From Cotesia glomerata (taxonomy: Eukaryota > Arthropoda > Insecta > Hymenoptera > Braconidae): a DNA stretch of 64,000 bases. Positions 1 through 12,918 of this stretch are shown piece after piece. Numbering within the stretch: position 1 is the first letter of the stretch; the number at the start of each line of letters is the position of its first letter. The position numbers and the translations under genes were made by a program. The notes beneath the pieces were generated by a model. It was not told the origin of the DNA and did no database searches. It saw nothing but the letters and a program-made list of their open reading frames with translations. The DNA lies in assembly GCF_020080835.1 (NCBI RefSeq), contig NC_058159.1, positions 15,563,101 through 15,627,100 of the forward strand. Reading direction: 5' to 3'.

Positions 1-405
1 TACGCTCCCGTGGACAAAACTCCCCTTTAATGGGTTGGTCACACTAACTGACCTAACAAGACGATCGTTCTCTGCTGTGACCCACTGGGAGTGACCGGAA
101 CCTGTATCGTAGTTTCTGACGATGCAGGCCACGGCTGATGTGAGCTTGCTCTACCGAGGTGTAAGTTGCAGCAGTGGATCAGGAGCCAGCCATTTCGGGC
201 CTTGATCAGGAAGTACGCAGTAAGTGTTAGAGATCGGAATCTTCACCGCTCCGAGCGAGTCTAGTCCGTCCGTGTATTCCGGGACTGGCTAAGTGTCGGC
301 TAGGCCTCAGGGAACTGGGGTAGGAGTACTATCTCCGAGGGTACACCCGTTCCTAGTTATGGCAACCCGCTCCACTCCGTACGATGCGCTGGTAAATTAA
401 AAAAT

Positions 406-1773
406 ATGAGTAATGCACAGGAAACAAACAAGAGTGAAAACGGGCCTCATGCACAGCAAGACGCACTGCTACTTAGTGCAAAGATGAAGAGGACAGATGC
501 GCTGGCACATCTGGAGAAGCTAGTCAGTGGACTGCAGGACTTTCTCCAAACCAAGCAAAATGTCCACAAGGAGATCAAGTCGAAGTCGACGAACATCTGC
601 AGTGCCCTGAGAAGGTTCAAAAAACTGGACCAAGAATGGCAGGAGATCCAACAACAACACGGTAATATCGTGATGAAGACGAGTGTGACAGCGGTTTCAC
701 CAGCAAAAGCCGACACGTATGTCGAGGAGATGGACACAGGTGGCGAGGGTGACGTCGAGTCAGTTGTCGAAGACGGAGAGGAAACTGGAACTGATATCAG
801 GCCCGGGAAAAGGAAAGAACGAAATTCCCCAGACTCAATGACCAGCCGTACAAAGAAGAAGAAGGACCTTAAACCAAGTCCCCCGAAAAACGCAGTAACA
901 CAGAACGGCGGAAAAAAAGAGGTGAATGAATAGCAAAAAGTCCAGTCAAGGAAGTCCAAGAGAGAGCAAGCAGTAGAAAAGCTCCAGAAGCAACCGCCGA
1001 AGGAGTCCAGGCCAGAGCCTAATCGGAAAGAACCGCGCAAACGGATCAGGCCGGACGCACTGATCATCCGCCCCGCAAAGACGGCAAAGTATGCTGAAAT
1101 TCTGAAGCGAATAAAGCAGGACGTCCCTGACGAACAGGTCCGTACTACAGTGGATAAGATCCAAAGTACTAGGACCGGGAGCTTGCTGATTACGCTTTCG
1201 AGGAAGAGCGCTGACCGAGGCCAAGCCTTACAGAAGACCATCGCGGACATCCTCCAAGAAGACGCAAAGGTAATCTGCAAAGGGCCACAGGAAGACGTCG
1301 AAATCCGAGATCTTGACGGTACCACAACCAAGGAGGATATTCAGGCTGCCTTGCAAACGGAAATCGGAGAAACCTGCGAGATACCACTAGGGACAATTAA
1401 GATTCATAAGGCCTACAGAAGTACTCACACAGCTGTTGTGACACTACCAGCAGCTGCAGCGCGGAAGATATTGACAGGAAGCGGTAAAGTCCGGATCGGC
1501 TGGGCCAACTGCCGAATCCGAGCTACGAGGAGACCAATCCAATGTTTCAAGTGCTGGCACTTTGGACATCTTGGATCCCAGTGCAAGAGCAATGTGGATC
1601 GGTCTAAGCTATGTATTAGGTGCGGACAAGAGGGACACAAGATTGCTGAATGCAAAAACCCAGCGAAATGTGTATTATGCGCGGATCAAAGTGCGGAGAA
1701 CTCGGCTCATCATGCCGGCGCATCCAGGTGCCCAGTATTTAAAGAGGCACTCCAGAAGATAACAAACAAATAG
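406..1773 (+). pseudogene. LINE ORF1 (Gag-like, CCHC zinc knuckles), one in-frame stop
   Basis: This is the nucleic-acid chaperone/Gag-like protein of the R1-clade element. The reading frame is continuous from ATG 406 to 1773 except for a single TAG at 931-933; both sides are in the same frame and the protein reads through without a shift. The N-terminal half is charged and low in complexity, rich in Lys, Glu and Ser. The C-terminal third holds a CCHC knuckle beginning CFKCWHFGH, a second beginning CIRCGQEGH, and a third, longer Cys/His cluster starting CVLC. In R1-type elements this protein binds the RNA and assembles the RNP. The ORF2 start codon lies 2 bases after the ORF1 stop (TAG at 1771-1773, ATG at 1776), which fits coupled translation. 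Confidence 0.8.
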
Positions 1774-1775
1774 AC

Positions 1776-4753
1776 ATGAAGATATTGCAGCTAAACCTAA
1801 ACCATTGCGAAGCTGCACATGATCTGCTTATGCAAACAGCAAGAGAACTAGAGTTAGACTTAGTAATGATAGCAGAGCCATACAGATACCTGAATACCCA
1901 GCCTTCGGAATCTGACAGCACCACCAAGGCTGTCATCTGGTCTTGTGGTAAGCATCCCTTCCAGAGTGTAGTTAACAATGATAATGCCGGCTTTGTAGCA
2001 GCAACAGTTAACGGCATCCTTCTTACAGCTGTTATGCACCACCTAGCCTATCCATTGTTGAATTCACTGAATTCTTGGACAAACTGACCGAGGACGCCAA
2101 GCAGCCTTATCCGGTCGCGATTGCCGGTGACTTCAACTCCTGGGCAGTAGACTGGGGCAGCAAGCAGACAAATGCGCGAGGAAAAGCACTCCTAGAAGCT
2201 TTCTCTACACTAGATGTAGTCCAGCTCAACAGTGGTGATACGCCAACCTATACTAAAGGAGAAGCAAGCTCTATCGTAGATCTCACTTTCGTCAGCAGCA
2301 GCCTCATCAGTGGGAAATACGACTGGAAGGTGATGGATATCTACACAGCCATTGACCACAAGGCAATTCTCTGGGAAATATCACATGACCGGAATACAAG
2401 AAGACCAATCAAGTCATTCAATACCATTGGATGGAAAGTGAAGCCTTTTGACACAAGCACATTGGTAATAGCCCTTAATAGTGAACCGATTACTACTGGA
2501 TCCGCAGAAGAAATGACCAAGGACCTGATGAAAAGAGTTGTCCAGGCCTGTGACGCCAGTATGGTCCGGAAACACAGCATAAGCCAACGCCCGGCAGTGC
2601 ACTGGTGGAACGACCACATCAGTGTTCTTCGGAAAGAGTGTCTAAAGAAAAGAAGAATATCCCAGCGTGGCTATCGACGACCTAACTCTGCGGAGCTGGT
2701 CGCAGAATACAAAAAAGCCCGTCGATCATTGAACAAAGCTATCAAGGATAGTAAGAGACAATGCTGGAAAGAGCTCATCAACGAGGTGGATAAAGACGTG
2801 TGGGGTAGGCCTTATAAGGTGGTTATGACCCACCTAAAAAAACAACAAATGCCATCACCTACGTGTCCTCAACTTTTCCAGAAAATCGTCACTGCACTAT
2901 TCCCACAGCAACGCAACTTCGATTACCAGTTCGCGCCAGGCGAACTGGATGACACTCCACCTGTCACTGAATAAGTACTGCTGGAGGCCTGTAACCGTGT
3001 AGGGAATAATAAAGCGCCGGGATTGGACGGAATCCCTAATATAGCCTTGAAAACCATCATAAAGGCAGCTCCAATATTATTCCTAGACGTTTATAATTCA
3101 TGCTTTAAGGAGGGGACTTTCCCGCATAAGTGGAAACAGCAACGATTGGTACTGTTACCTAAAGGGAAGAAACCACCGGATGAAACGTCATCTTACCGCC
3201 CACTTTGCATGCTAGATACAGCGGGTAAGATATTTGAACGCATAATTCACCAGAGAATTGAAGCAGTAGTCGACCCACTCCTGGCAGACAATCAGTATGG
3301 ATTCCGGAAAGGACGATCAACCCTGGACGCAATCAAACTGGTTGTTGATACGGCCAAGGAAGCAATCGCAGGAACCAGATGGAAGGGTGGAACGAAAGAG
3401 TATTGCCTGGTGGCGACCCTAGACATCAGAAACGCATTCAACTCCGCCAATTGGGAATGCATCATGCAGGCCCTCCAAGAGAAGAATGTACCAGAATACC
3501 TTCTTAAGATCGTAACAAGCTACTTTGAAAATAGGGTCTTGAAGTATGACACGAAGAACGGTCCGAGGGAGTTTGATATTACTGGAGGTGTACCACAATG
3601 TTCAGTCCTAGGCCCGCTCATGTGGAATATTATGTATGACGGTCTATTAAGACTAACTCTGCCAAGAAACGTCAAACTCGTAGCATATGCAGATGACGTA
3701 GCCGTAGTGATTGTTGCCAAACACCTTGACGAGATAAACCATATGTTCGATCTCACTTTTGAGCGCGTTGACCGGTGGATGGACGCAGTGAACCTGCAAC
3801 TGGCGCAACACAAGACTGAGGCAGTGCTTATTACCAGCAGAAAAGTGGTAGAGACCATTAAGCTGAAAATCGGCGAACAAGAAATCACATCACAACCTTA
3901 TATCCGATATTTGGGAGTGATGCTTGATGCCCGACTCAACTTCAAGCAGCAAGTGGAACATGTCAGTGCCAAAGCGTCAGTAGTGAGGGCTAGTCTCGCA
4001 CGACTGATGCCGAACGTCGGAGGCCCAAAACAGAGCAGGAGGCTATTATTGTCATCAGTAGTCATATCGGTGCTCACTTACGGAATATCCATTTGGGCCG
4101 ACGCATCAAAGACGCAAGAATCACGGAGAAAGGCTGGACCAGTATATCGACTGAGTGCCCTACGAGTAGCTAGTGCCTTCCGCACTATATCAGAAGAAGC
4201 AGTGTGCGTCATTGCTGGAACCCTACCTCTTAGAGTTCTAGCAGAAGAAAGGCGGGCCCTTTACCAACGAAAAAGGTCAACTGCACTGAGCCCTGAAGAA
4301 CTTAGAATTGAAGAACGGCAGAAGAGCATAGGCCGATGGCAACTACAATGGGATGCTGCAGAGAAGGGTAGGTGGACGCACCGTCTCATACCTCGGATCG
4401 ACATTTGGCTTAACCAGAATCACGGTGAGGTCAATTACTATCTTACGCAGATGTTGTCGGGACATGGGTGTTTTCGAGAGTATCTACACCGCTTTAAGCA
4501 CGATGACTCTCCGGAGTGCCCGTCCTGCCCAGGAGCTGCTGAAGACGCGGAGCACGTCTTCTTTGTATGTCCTCGTTTCGATCCACAGCGTGAAGAACTG
4601 GAGAGGATCCTGAACCAGAGAATGCAACCAGATTCACTAGTAGAAGCAATGTTGTCATCAGAAGCTGCCTGGAACGCTACCAACAAGTTTGCAACAGAAG
4701 TCCTTAAAGACTTGCGTTCCACCGAAAGAAAAAGAGCATATAGCAGAAGATAG
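1776..4753 (+). pseudogene. LINE ORF2: APE endonuclease, reverse transcriptase, CCHC; frameshift and stop
   Basis: This is the polyprotein that nicks the target and reverse-transcribes the RNA. The N-terminal part (1776-2400) has the APE endonuclease landmarks LQLNLNH and IAEPY, then GDFNSW. The central RT (about 2990-3900) has NNKAPGLDGIP, a typical GFRKGRST segment and the catalytic YADD. The C-terminal part carries CPSCPGAAEDAEHVFFVC, the CCHC motif of R1-type ORF2 proteins. Lesions are a one-base frameshift between about 2018 and 2024, where homology moves from frame 3 to frame 2, and a TAA at 2972-2974 just before the RT; the frame is unchanged on both sides of that stop. The RT catalytic residues look intact. 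Confidence 0.85.
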
Positions 4754-4996
4754 AAGGAAGGTAGTTAACACCTTAGCCACCAGAAGGAAGAGCAGTAGCT
4801 AGATCCTCCCTTCACGAAGTAATGCCTGACGGCGGTTTTCATGAGGGATTAGAGGAAAGAAGGAAAAGGGGTTTAGGGTTGAGTGGGTAGGGGCGTTAGT
4901 GTCGAGTTAGTATGACGCTGCGTCGAGTCGCCACATATCCAGGCCAAACAACTATGCCTAGAATCCGTAAAAAGGATTCCCCCCCCCTAAGGGAAA

Positions 4997-5000
<4 letters not shown>

Positions 5001-5039
<39 letters not shown>

Positions 5040-5043
5040 ACAC
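5001..5043. repeat. (CA)n microsatellite at LINE 3' end
   Basis: About 20 CA units with one CATA interruption directly follow the A-rich end of the LINE 3' UTR. It may be the element's target or its tail. Confidence 0.9.
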
Positions 5044-7690
5044 TAGGGTGCTTTTTTCAACTATTTTTTTTCTCAGTCCCTGAGAAAAATTATTTTTTTT
5101 TCTCAGTCAATGTTCAAATTTCTATAGCTCAGTGGCATTTTACAGCATTGCTTTTATCATTGATGCGTTTTTTTTTAAATTGAATGCTCTACAAAAGTGT
5201 CCATTGCGGCCAAACCGTAACTCGATCCAGCGAGGTAGTACAGGCCTCTAAACTTGATGTTTGCATGAAATTTGCGTTTTTTCGCATTTATCTCGTGAAT
5301 GACAAGAGCTCCAGAAAAAATGTAAATAACAAACTTTAAGAGCATTCAATTTTCTACAAAATGGTCTTAAGCACCAAGTCGCTAAAATCCAAATTTTCAG
5401 AGATATTTACAGAGTCAACCCAGGTATAAAAAATGCGCGCAAACAATAGAAGTCCAAGCGGTTGCAGCTGCCGGTCGACCTCAAAGGTTGAACTCCGAGG
5501 CGCTCTAGGAAACTCGTTATAACTTCCGAAATATTCCGAATTTCTGTCTGAAATTTTTACAGTATATTCTCAAGACATTGTACTTTCAAATTAAGCAAAA
5601 AAAAAATTTTCGATTTTTTGAACCCAAGTTACCAGACTACTACATTAAATAAATATAGTGAATTCTTCGAAGAATAGATTATTGCAGGTATTGGGCAAAG
5701 GAATGAGATCTAAAAAAATTTTTACTATTTATTTTTAATTACTTGGAAACTTGTTTTTTTAATAAAAATGAAAAATTTGTTACAAATAGACGCCATTTCG
5801 TCAGAAATCAAAATTTTCTTTATTCCTTTATTCAATACCTACATTAATCTATTCACCAAAAGAATTCACCATATTTTTTGATTTCAGATAATCCAAACTT
5901 TCGAAACAGACATCACCGCCAAGCGCCTTTTTTTATAGGTCGATGAAACATCTTCTTTAGAAGCGGTGCACATTAATATATTTTCATTATTGACGCACTA
6001 TTTTATTCTTGAAAGTAGGCTCTATTCGTATACTTATCGCTTGTAATTGATAAATGAAAACTGTGTCTATAAAAAATTCGTAAAAAAATGTTTTTTTTTT
6101 TTTTTTAGTCTGGCAACTGCGTACAACCCCTTAACTCTAAGTCTACCCGGAGTGCATCAACTGTGGCTTCCTTAAGGACCATCACTTTTTTGGACTCTTT
6201 CATCCCATTTCTCCGAAGGCAGTTTCGAAGCGGAAGTTTTCAATCCTTAATGTTATTCAGAGAGAGAGCTTTTTTTAGACTACAGTTTGTTTTATCTTTA
6301 CCTGAGGGCAACAAAGTAGTGTTTCCGATAAATCTGGAATATAAAGTTGAGCACTCGTTTCAGATTACTGGCTCGATGTCAAGTATGTTGCTACAACATC
6401 CTCTGCATTTACGTGAAGGGATATTTGGGTGGTGTATTTCGGTTGTGGTAGCATAGTTGTTTGTTTTTGCATTGATAAATAGAACAATTGTGTTTCTAAC
6501 ACTTTGGAATTGACGCACCTTACGTTTCATGCGACTTAAGATTATTTTGCTGATTTTCTATAAGTTCACTATAATTTCAAAACACCAAATCTTGGGGGCT
6601 GTTGATGAGTAAAGCTTACACGGTGATTGATGGAAGAAAATGACTTACAAACAATTGAAAATGAGTGAATTAACTGATAAATTAGTTGATTTATATGGTC
6701 TGCATTCGACTTTATTGTACTCAGCCGATAGACTCTAGAAAGAGAATAATAAGAAGGAAAGAAGCAGTGACAAGTTGAAATTCAAGAATTCACAGAGGAT
6801 GAAGGAAAGCGTTAAAATGAGACGTAAGTTCAAGATATTAATGAGGACTCCTGATGTCACTTCCGGCAGCTTGTGACTTCGCTTGTTCCGTTTGGTTACA
6901 GGGGTTGTACGGTCTTACGATTCAACATCAAGTTAAAAGAATTTGTTACAAATCTAACACAGAACGTAAAAAAAGGACAGCTACAAATTATATTCTGGAT
7001 AGGCTTAAACTGGGAAAAGGATTTCTTATCGTAAAATCTTGCCAACACTGATTATGACCGTTTCTCTCCGAGTGTATATGCTTGCGAATGATCTATGTAT
7101 GTATTTGTGCTGTGTACTTAGTTGCTGTTCATTCCACTGGTCATTACTCTCACTATAAAATTATTCTGAAGACCGGGAAATCTAGTCCTCACCATCTTAA
7201 CTCAATACTTTTCTATATAATTTCTAAAAGTTAAAATTTAGTAGAGAAACATCTGATCAAGAATATTAACAATTTTTTTTTGAGAACGAATTAAAAATTT
7301 TATCTTCTCAATGTTAGAATAGTATTCGAAAATGTAGTGATACAATGTTTTTTCCACTTTTTCACGAATAAATAAACATAACATCTAGTTCAAGATTAAA
7401 ACATATTTCAAATGAGCTAATTGACTTATTCATTCTAATTTAATTAATCTTTTGTATTTTAAGTAATCAAAATCAATAAAAATTAATTTCAAGAAGTTTC
7501 CAGTTTCCCTCGATGGACATCAAACATGTGATAAATTTCAACGTTTCCTTGAATGAGGAGGAGGTGGGGGTGGCCTTTCTTCGATATTACATCTATGATC
7601 ATTAACGACGTTCCCATCTGTAAATTAAATACAGTATTAGTATACAGAAAATAATCTGAGAATACAATAGATTAGACAATTTAGATCATT
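5044..7690. other. AT-rich non-coding DNA
   Basis: No supported gene. The stretch has many T- and A-runs and a short inverted repeat described separately. The open frames at 6163-6456 and 6854-7051 show no recognisable domain and have the composition of chance ORFs. Confidence 0.5.
5655..5878. repeat. Inverted repeat (small foldback)
   Basis: The segment about 5657-5704 is nearly the reverse complement of about 5820-5876; both contain the core AATTC-TCG/CCA-AGAATAGATTA-TGCAGGTATTG. The arms are about 50 bp around a 110-bp loop. A related motif, TAGTCTGG-AACT, occurs near 5628 (inverted) and near 6108 (direct), so the whole 5620-6120 block may be an old MITE. Confidence 0.55.
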
Positions 7691-7696
7691 GGGCCG

Positions 7697-8130
7697 TGAT
7701 GACTATCTTAGTATCCTAACTATGTAGTTACAAATATAAATAATACTGTGAAGCGGGAAAGAATAGGAGTTACGGTAATTATTACGTGAAGCGTTCCACA
7801 TTTACGTAACAGGATACTGGTAGGGAAGGATTGAGAAAGTAATGTGGAGAGGATCATCTTAATGTGAGTTTATAGAATATGCGAGAAAAAATTATTAGAT
7901 AGCTCGGACTGGGATTCGAACCCAGAACCTTCCAAAGACATGTCGGCTACTCTACCATTTGAGCTATCCGGTCTATACTAAATTTCCTCTCGCTTATTCT
8001 ATATACATTAAGACACACCGTCCATCTTACGGCAAGCATTTTTACAAATATAAATAATGCTGTGAAGCGGTAAAGAATAGGAGTTACGGTAATTATCATA
8101 ACTATCCTAACTATGTAGTGTGCGATTAAA
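7697..8130 (-). repeat. tRNA-derived SINE-like repeat with duplicated flanks
   Basis: On the minus strand, 7973 to 7902 folds as a tRNA-like module: a D-arm with box A (TAGCTCAAATGGTAGAGT) and a perfect 5-bp T-stem with box B (GGTTCGAATCC). The acceptor stem has two mismatches, and position 33 of the anticodon loop is A rather than the invariant U, so it is unlikely to be a working tRNA (the nominal anticodon would be UGU). A segment of about 55 bases (near 7731-7790) recurs almost unchanged near 8042-8100 around the tRNA-like core, and a TATCCTAACTATGTAGT motif occurs near 7709 and 8102. This fits a SINE or a duplicated composite repeat. Confidence 0.6.
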
Positions 8131-9489
8131 CTGAATACAATATTCAAAACCTTATGTCAATTTTCAATTTTGCCGTTGCGAAAATAAACTTTTTTAAAAT
8201 TATTGCGATTAATATTTATTAATCATAGTCACTGTTTTTACCCTAATTTTTGAGAGTCGAGTTCTCGCCACATTTTTACGTCTTGTGGTCATAGAAACCT
8301 ATATTGCCTATTTGTAAAAGAGTATTACTTATGTTTTGTGATAGGTTGCTTACAGCGCCATTTCAGCTGAGAGATTTTTTATTTAAATTTGTATTATTAA
8401 CATTATGATGAATTTTTCTTGGTTTATTTCACTGCTTTCCGATCACCTTCGATCATAATGATAACTGACAAGCCTCGAGAATCTTAGAGCAAACTGTAAA
8501 TTTGCTAGATTCAATTCGAGTAAGTAAGGAGCTAAGTTTCAAAAGGGTATCTTTTAATAAATTGTTAGTCTAAATTTTGGACATAAATTTTTAAGATTTA
8601 TTTTTATCCTGGTATTTTTCTACCACTAGACCGGGAACCCAGAAGGATGTAGGAAAATGGTGCAGTTGTCTTTTGTTAAATTTTTTGATATATTATTGTA
8701 AATTTTAGATTTTAATTTTAATAACATATATAAACAAAAATTTGTTCACAAGGTTAAGTTTACAAATTGAATTTTAATCATACCTGGTCGTCGAAACACA
8801 CTTACACAGTAAATTATCATTTTATTCCGTTTAACATTTATTTTGTTAGCTTCTACTTCTGCTGTTTAAATTACACATCTTAGTTTACGTGGAAGAAACA
8901 CCGCCCACTAACTAAGATTTAGACAATCCGCAAACCTGGAGATCTTTTACTAACGATTCCTCGACGGAAGTCTCTAGCGAGACTCCTGCACAAAGGTGCG
9001 TTCTAACGAGATGATCAGACGGAGGACTCAAAAATTAAACTACCTAGACTTGATCCGCACACGAGGAAGTCAGGATAACGAGAGCGAGAGTTCACACGAA
9101 CGTCTTCTGGGCCTCGAATTTTTGGGCGTTTCCAAATTACTATTTGGGAGAAAACAGTATCCAATTAGTTGTATATTTCCCTTAGATTCTACCTTCTATC
9201 ATGGGATTCTACTCTCTATGTATTGGTGTACACGCAAGTACATTTACATGTACACAAATACATAGTTTCCTTATTTAATTAATTCTTTTATTTTACTATT
9301 AACTGTTGCTAATTTATTTATTAATTAATTAATTTATTCATTTATTGATAATAATATTCATTATCAATAATTAATTATTAATCTTTAATATTTATGCAAA
9401 TATTTTCTATAGTTTGAATTTTTATTTTTCTTTAGAATTATTTCAATTATTTTAAGTTAGTTATTTCATCATTTAAACATTATTTAATT
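8131..9489. other. AT-rich non-coding DNA
   Basis: Nothing recognised. The open frame 8996-9265 lacks any domain and is probably chance. Confidence 0.45.
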
Positions 9490-9712
9490 TTTTGATCATT
9501 AATAATAATAATAATATTTATTGTTTCAAGAATATATCCCTTATTTATACAATCGGTAAGAAAATATACATATACACAATTAATAATAATTTGAGAAGAT
9601 TCTGCATAAATTCAAAGTAAAAACATAAGAAAAAAATAAAAATAACCAGTTAAATTATCAGTTAAAAATAAACAATGAGATCATTGAAAAATGTGTAGAA
9701 TTAATTACTACG

Positions 9713-12700
9713 TTATTCGCATAGATAGAAGGCTTTGAGACGGCAGCAGTATTTAATAAAAAGGAAAAAAGATCTTATTGAATGTGTATCATCGCAGTTC
9801 ATGATTTCTGTCACTTTAGGTGTAGCGAGAAATTCATCTTCCAGGTAGCAGGCACGATAAGGTTTGAAAATAGGACAGGCTCCGATTAGATGTTCCAGAT
9901 TATCTTTCTCACCAGTGTTACATACTTGACATGGTTGCATTGCGTTAAATTTATGGCAAAGTTGGTCAACAGATGATGGTAGTATCTGCTGGCTATTCGG
10001 GCTTGAAGTAACGTCTTTAAGGCTTGAAAATAAACTCTCTTGGTTAGGAATGAGGCTCTAGAACCGTCTAACGGTCTGTTGACTTTTATCTGTAGATAGT
10101 TGGCGTTGGCTACTTTTCTTAGGTCTTGCTCGAGTAGGTGTTTCCTGTATTTCTCTAAGAAGTATGCTTTGAAAGCCTTCCATCTCTCAGCGTCCAGAGT
10201 TTCCAGCGCAGGCGTGAATTCAGGCGCGACAGTATTTATTATTCCAAATACTTGAGCTAGCCAATTGTGTTTAACATTATTTGCATCACTTCTGAGTGCA
10301 TGTAGTCGTCTGAGACAGATTAAGGGCAGGCGGTTATTTTCCATTTCCAGCACCCGGATAATCCACTGCAAAGTTGCTTTAATTATCTGTAAGGCGAGAG
10401 GAGGTTTACCGAGTTACACCCTCATTAAAGCCCCTTCTGTAATTCTTGGTAGGCAGAAGACTCTTTTAAAGACGCTTGTTTGGACTTGCTCAACTAATTC
10501 CAGGTATTTGATTGCCCAGATCGGAGCCGCATAGAGGAGGGTAGCCGCTACAATGCTATCAAAAATTTTTACAATGCAGTCGTATGAGTCTGTTCTAGAC
10601 TTAATAAGCAGCGAATGAGCTGCACCAAAGACCATCTTGGCTTTGAGTATCGCTTCATTTGCCGTTGTGTGGCTAAAACCCGCCGATAAGATTTTTAGCC
10701 CGAGATAGTCGTCTGTTCTCGTTCATTCCAGCTCGTTGTTGCCATAGAGGCCATAGAGCCATAGACTTTAGTCTTTGCTATGTTAGCTTGCAGGTGGTTC
10801 CGCGTACAATATATCTTGAGTAATTTAATCTTCTTTTGAAAATCAGCTTCCCCTTAAGCAGCAGTAGCACGTCAGTATAACCATCAATATTTGCGCCTTC
10901 ACATTCATTGTTTCTCATAAATGGTTCCAAATCAGCAATAAAAATGATAAATAGCAACGGGCTGAGTAGTTCTACTTGGAGGACACCTTCGTTGATCTTG
11001 AAGTCTTTGGACAGAAGTCCATTAATCCGGAGTTTCAGGGTTGCAGACTTGTAGTTGTTTCTGAGCAGTTGCACTGTTTTAGCACTGGGACCCACTTCAA
11101 AGAGCTTCAGCCACAAGAGCTTGTGGTTGACCGAATCGAAAGCCCGCTTAAAATCTACAAACAAGAGACATTGCGTGGCTTTTTTTTTGTCGTAAGCGGC
11201 AATTCAGCACAGTTGTGAGGGCGAACAGATTGTCCAGGCATCCACGGTTGGGTATAAAGCCTGATTGTGCTTCTGGAACGGTTTTGTTGTCTTCCACCTA
11301 TTTTAGGAGTCGAGAGTTTATCAAGCTGGTGAGTAGTTTGGCAATGTGGTTAACTAAAGCGATACCTCTATAATTCAAATAGTCCATCTTGTCCCCTTTT
11401 TTGTGAATAAGGGTTGCAAGAGTAGCAAACCAGTTAGACGGTGGAGTTTCTTCCTTGAGGATTTTGTTTAGGAGACACAATGTATAGAGCTTCCAATTAT
11501 ACGGTAAATTCTTTAAGAATTCATTCTGAATGCTGTCAGGCCCCGGCAATTTATCGTTTTTAGCGCGAGCAATGGCTTTGTCCAGTTCCTCCATGGTAAA
11601 GTTTGCATCGATGATTGGATGTCCAACCCCGTAGAACATCGCTGAGTCCGGCTCCTCAGGTGGAAGGTTTGAATTATAGAACTGCTCCCAAGAGTCCAGG
11701 GAAACTGGATTTTCTTGCACTCTAGTCAGCCTGCAACTTCGAATAGAGTTCCAGAATTCACATAAGTCCTTGACTTTAGCTAGTTTGTCTCTAATTTTAT
11801 CCTGGCATTGTCTTTTCTTGTGCTTAACAATTTTCCTGTATTTAGCTTTGGTTTTCCTATATTCATCCATCTTGACTTTAATAAAGGCTGCTGCTTTGCC
11901 GGTTAGAAAGAGCTCTTTAACTTTAACTCGACTCAATCGACATTCCTTATCAAACCAAGGCTGGGATGCCTTGTGTGCGCGATAAGCACTGGTGTACATT
12001 TCTGAAGCCTGGGCTGCATCCTTGATAGCGGATAGCATTTTAGCACTGAGTTGGTTTGTTCTCTCCTCATGAAAGTGAGCTGCTCTTTTGTTCGAGTGTC
12101 TTAGAGCTTCTTTGTAAGCTTCCTTCTGCGCTGGTTTCCATCTGAAAGTGTGTGCTCTAGAGTGACAGGTAAGTGAAATTACGGGCTCATCTTGTGTGTG
12201 AAACAGCTTAATCAGAAGTGGGAAGTGGTCCGACGGGTTTTCTTCTTATATGACTTTTAAATCTAAGATATCAGCGACCGCGGTCGAATTTACCCAGCCA
12301 AAATCTACGATACTACATCCTATATGTGTACAGGTATATTGAGCTGGATTATCGCTGAGGGTTCGGCCATTTAAAAGAACAAAGCTGTTGTCTAGCATAA
12401 AATCGTTTAGTTTACGGCCTCTTGGGGTGATTAAATTATCTAGAAATTTTCTTTCTTGGTAAAGCAGAGTTCCAGTGATGACTTCATTTGGGATTTTGTT
12501 AAGGGCATCTAATCGAGCGTTAAAATCTACGAGTAGAATAATTGGTAGATGACCATAAGAGTCATTAACTTCTTCTAGCACAGGTTGAAATAATTCCAGG
12601 GAGACATTGATGTTTCTAGCTGGTATTAGTATAAGATAAATGCTGGCTACAATGCCTTCGAAATTCACCGACTTTAATTTACAAAAGATCCAGCTATATG

Positions 12701-12905
12701 ACATATCTAGGATATTTACTTGAAAATTTCTTCTCGTAATAATTGCAAGACCTCCACTGGCTCGTCCAGTGCACAAAAGGCTTGATAGTTATGCCATCCC
12801 CGAGGCAGTTTTAGATCGGAGGTCACCCAGGTTTCACAAATGCAATAAATATCGACTTCTGGAATAGAAATGTGGTTGAATAAGTTGCTGCTGCCGCTGG
12901 AGTTC
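9713..12905 (-). pseudogene. LINE ORF2 pseudogene: endonuclease, RT, CCHC
   Basis: The endonuclease begins near 12905, with CETW visible near 12830 out of frame with the next block, and continues at 12776-12246 with SGGLAIITRR and LVDFNARLD. The RT N-terminal part (12240-11298) has NDKLPGPDSIQNEFLKN and the LNYRGIALVN segment. The RT core (11164-10778) starts VDFKRAFDSVNH, but the expected YADD box reads as YTDV. The C-terminal part (10635-9713) ends with CQVCNTGEKDNLEHLIGAC, a CCHC-type motif. Frame changes near 12780, 12240, 11298-11164, 10770-10640 and 10400-9900 separate the blocks. Confidence 0.75.
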
Positions 12906-12918
12906 CATGCGAGTATAC

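Larger units (their letters stand above)
1..5043 (+). mobile_element. R1-clade non-LTR retrotransposon, nearly full length
   Basis: A LINE with two consecutive reading frames, ORF1 (406-1773) and ORF2 (1776-4753). It is preceded by about 400 bases of probable 5' UTR and followed by a 3' UTR that ends at a (CA)n tract. ORF1 carries CCHC knuckles. ORF2 carries an APE-type endonuclease, a reverse transcriptase and a C-terminal CCHC motif, the layout of the R1 clade. Four lesions are visible: a stop in ORF1, a frameshift near 2020, a stop in ORF2 at 2972-2974, and possibly small losses. The copy is otherwise well preserved, so the insertion is fairly young. The 5' end may lie outside the window. 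Some R1-clade lineages target (AC)n or ACAY microsatellites, and the 3' junction here fits that habit, but the 5' flank is not visible. Confidence 0.85.

Noticed and set aside
447..1396. Long minus-strand ORFs opposite LINE ORF1
   Set aside because: Shadows of the Lys/Glu-rich ORF1 on the plus strand.
1..5043. R1 insertion in 28S rDNA
   Set aside because: No rDNA sequence is present at the 3' junction; the flank is a CA repeat and unrelated AT-rich DNA.
6163..7051. ORFs of 97 and 65 residues
   Set aside because: No motif, biased composition and no splice or promoter context.
7902..7973. Functional tRNA gene
   Set aside because: Two acceptor mismatches, A at position 33 and duplicated flanks point to a SINE or relic.
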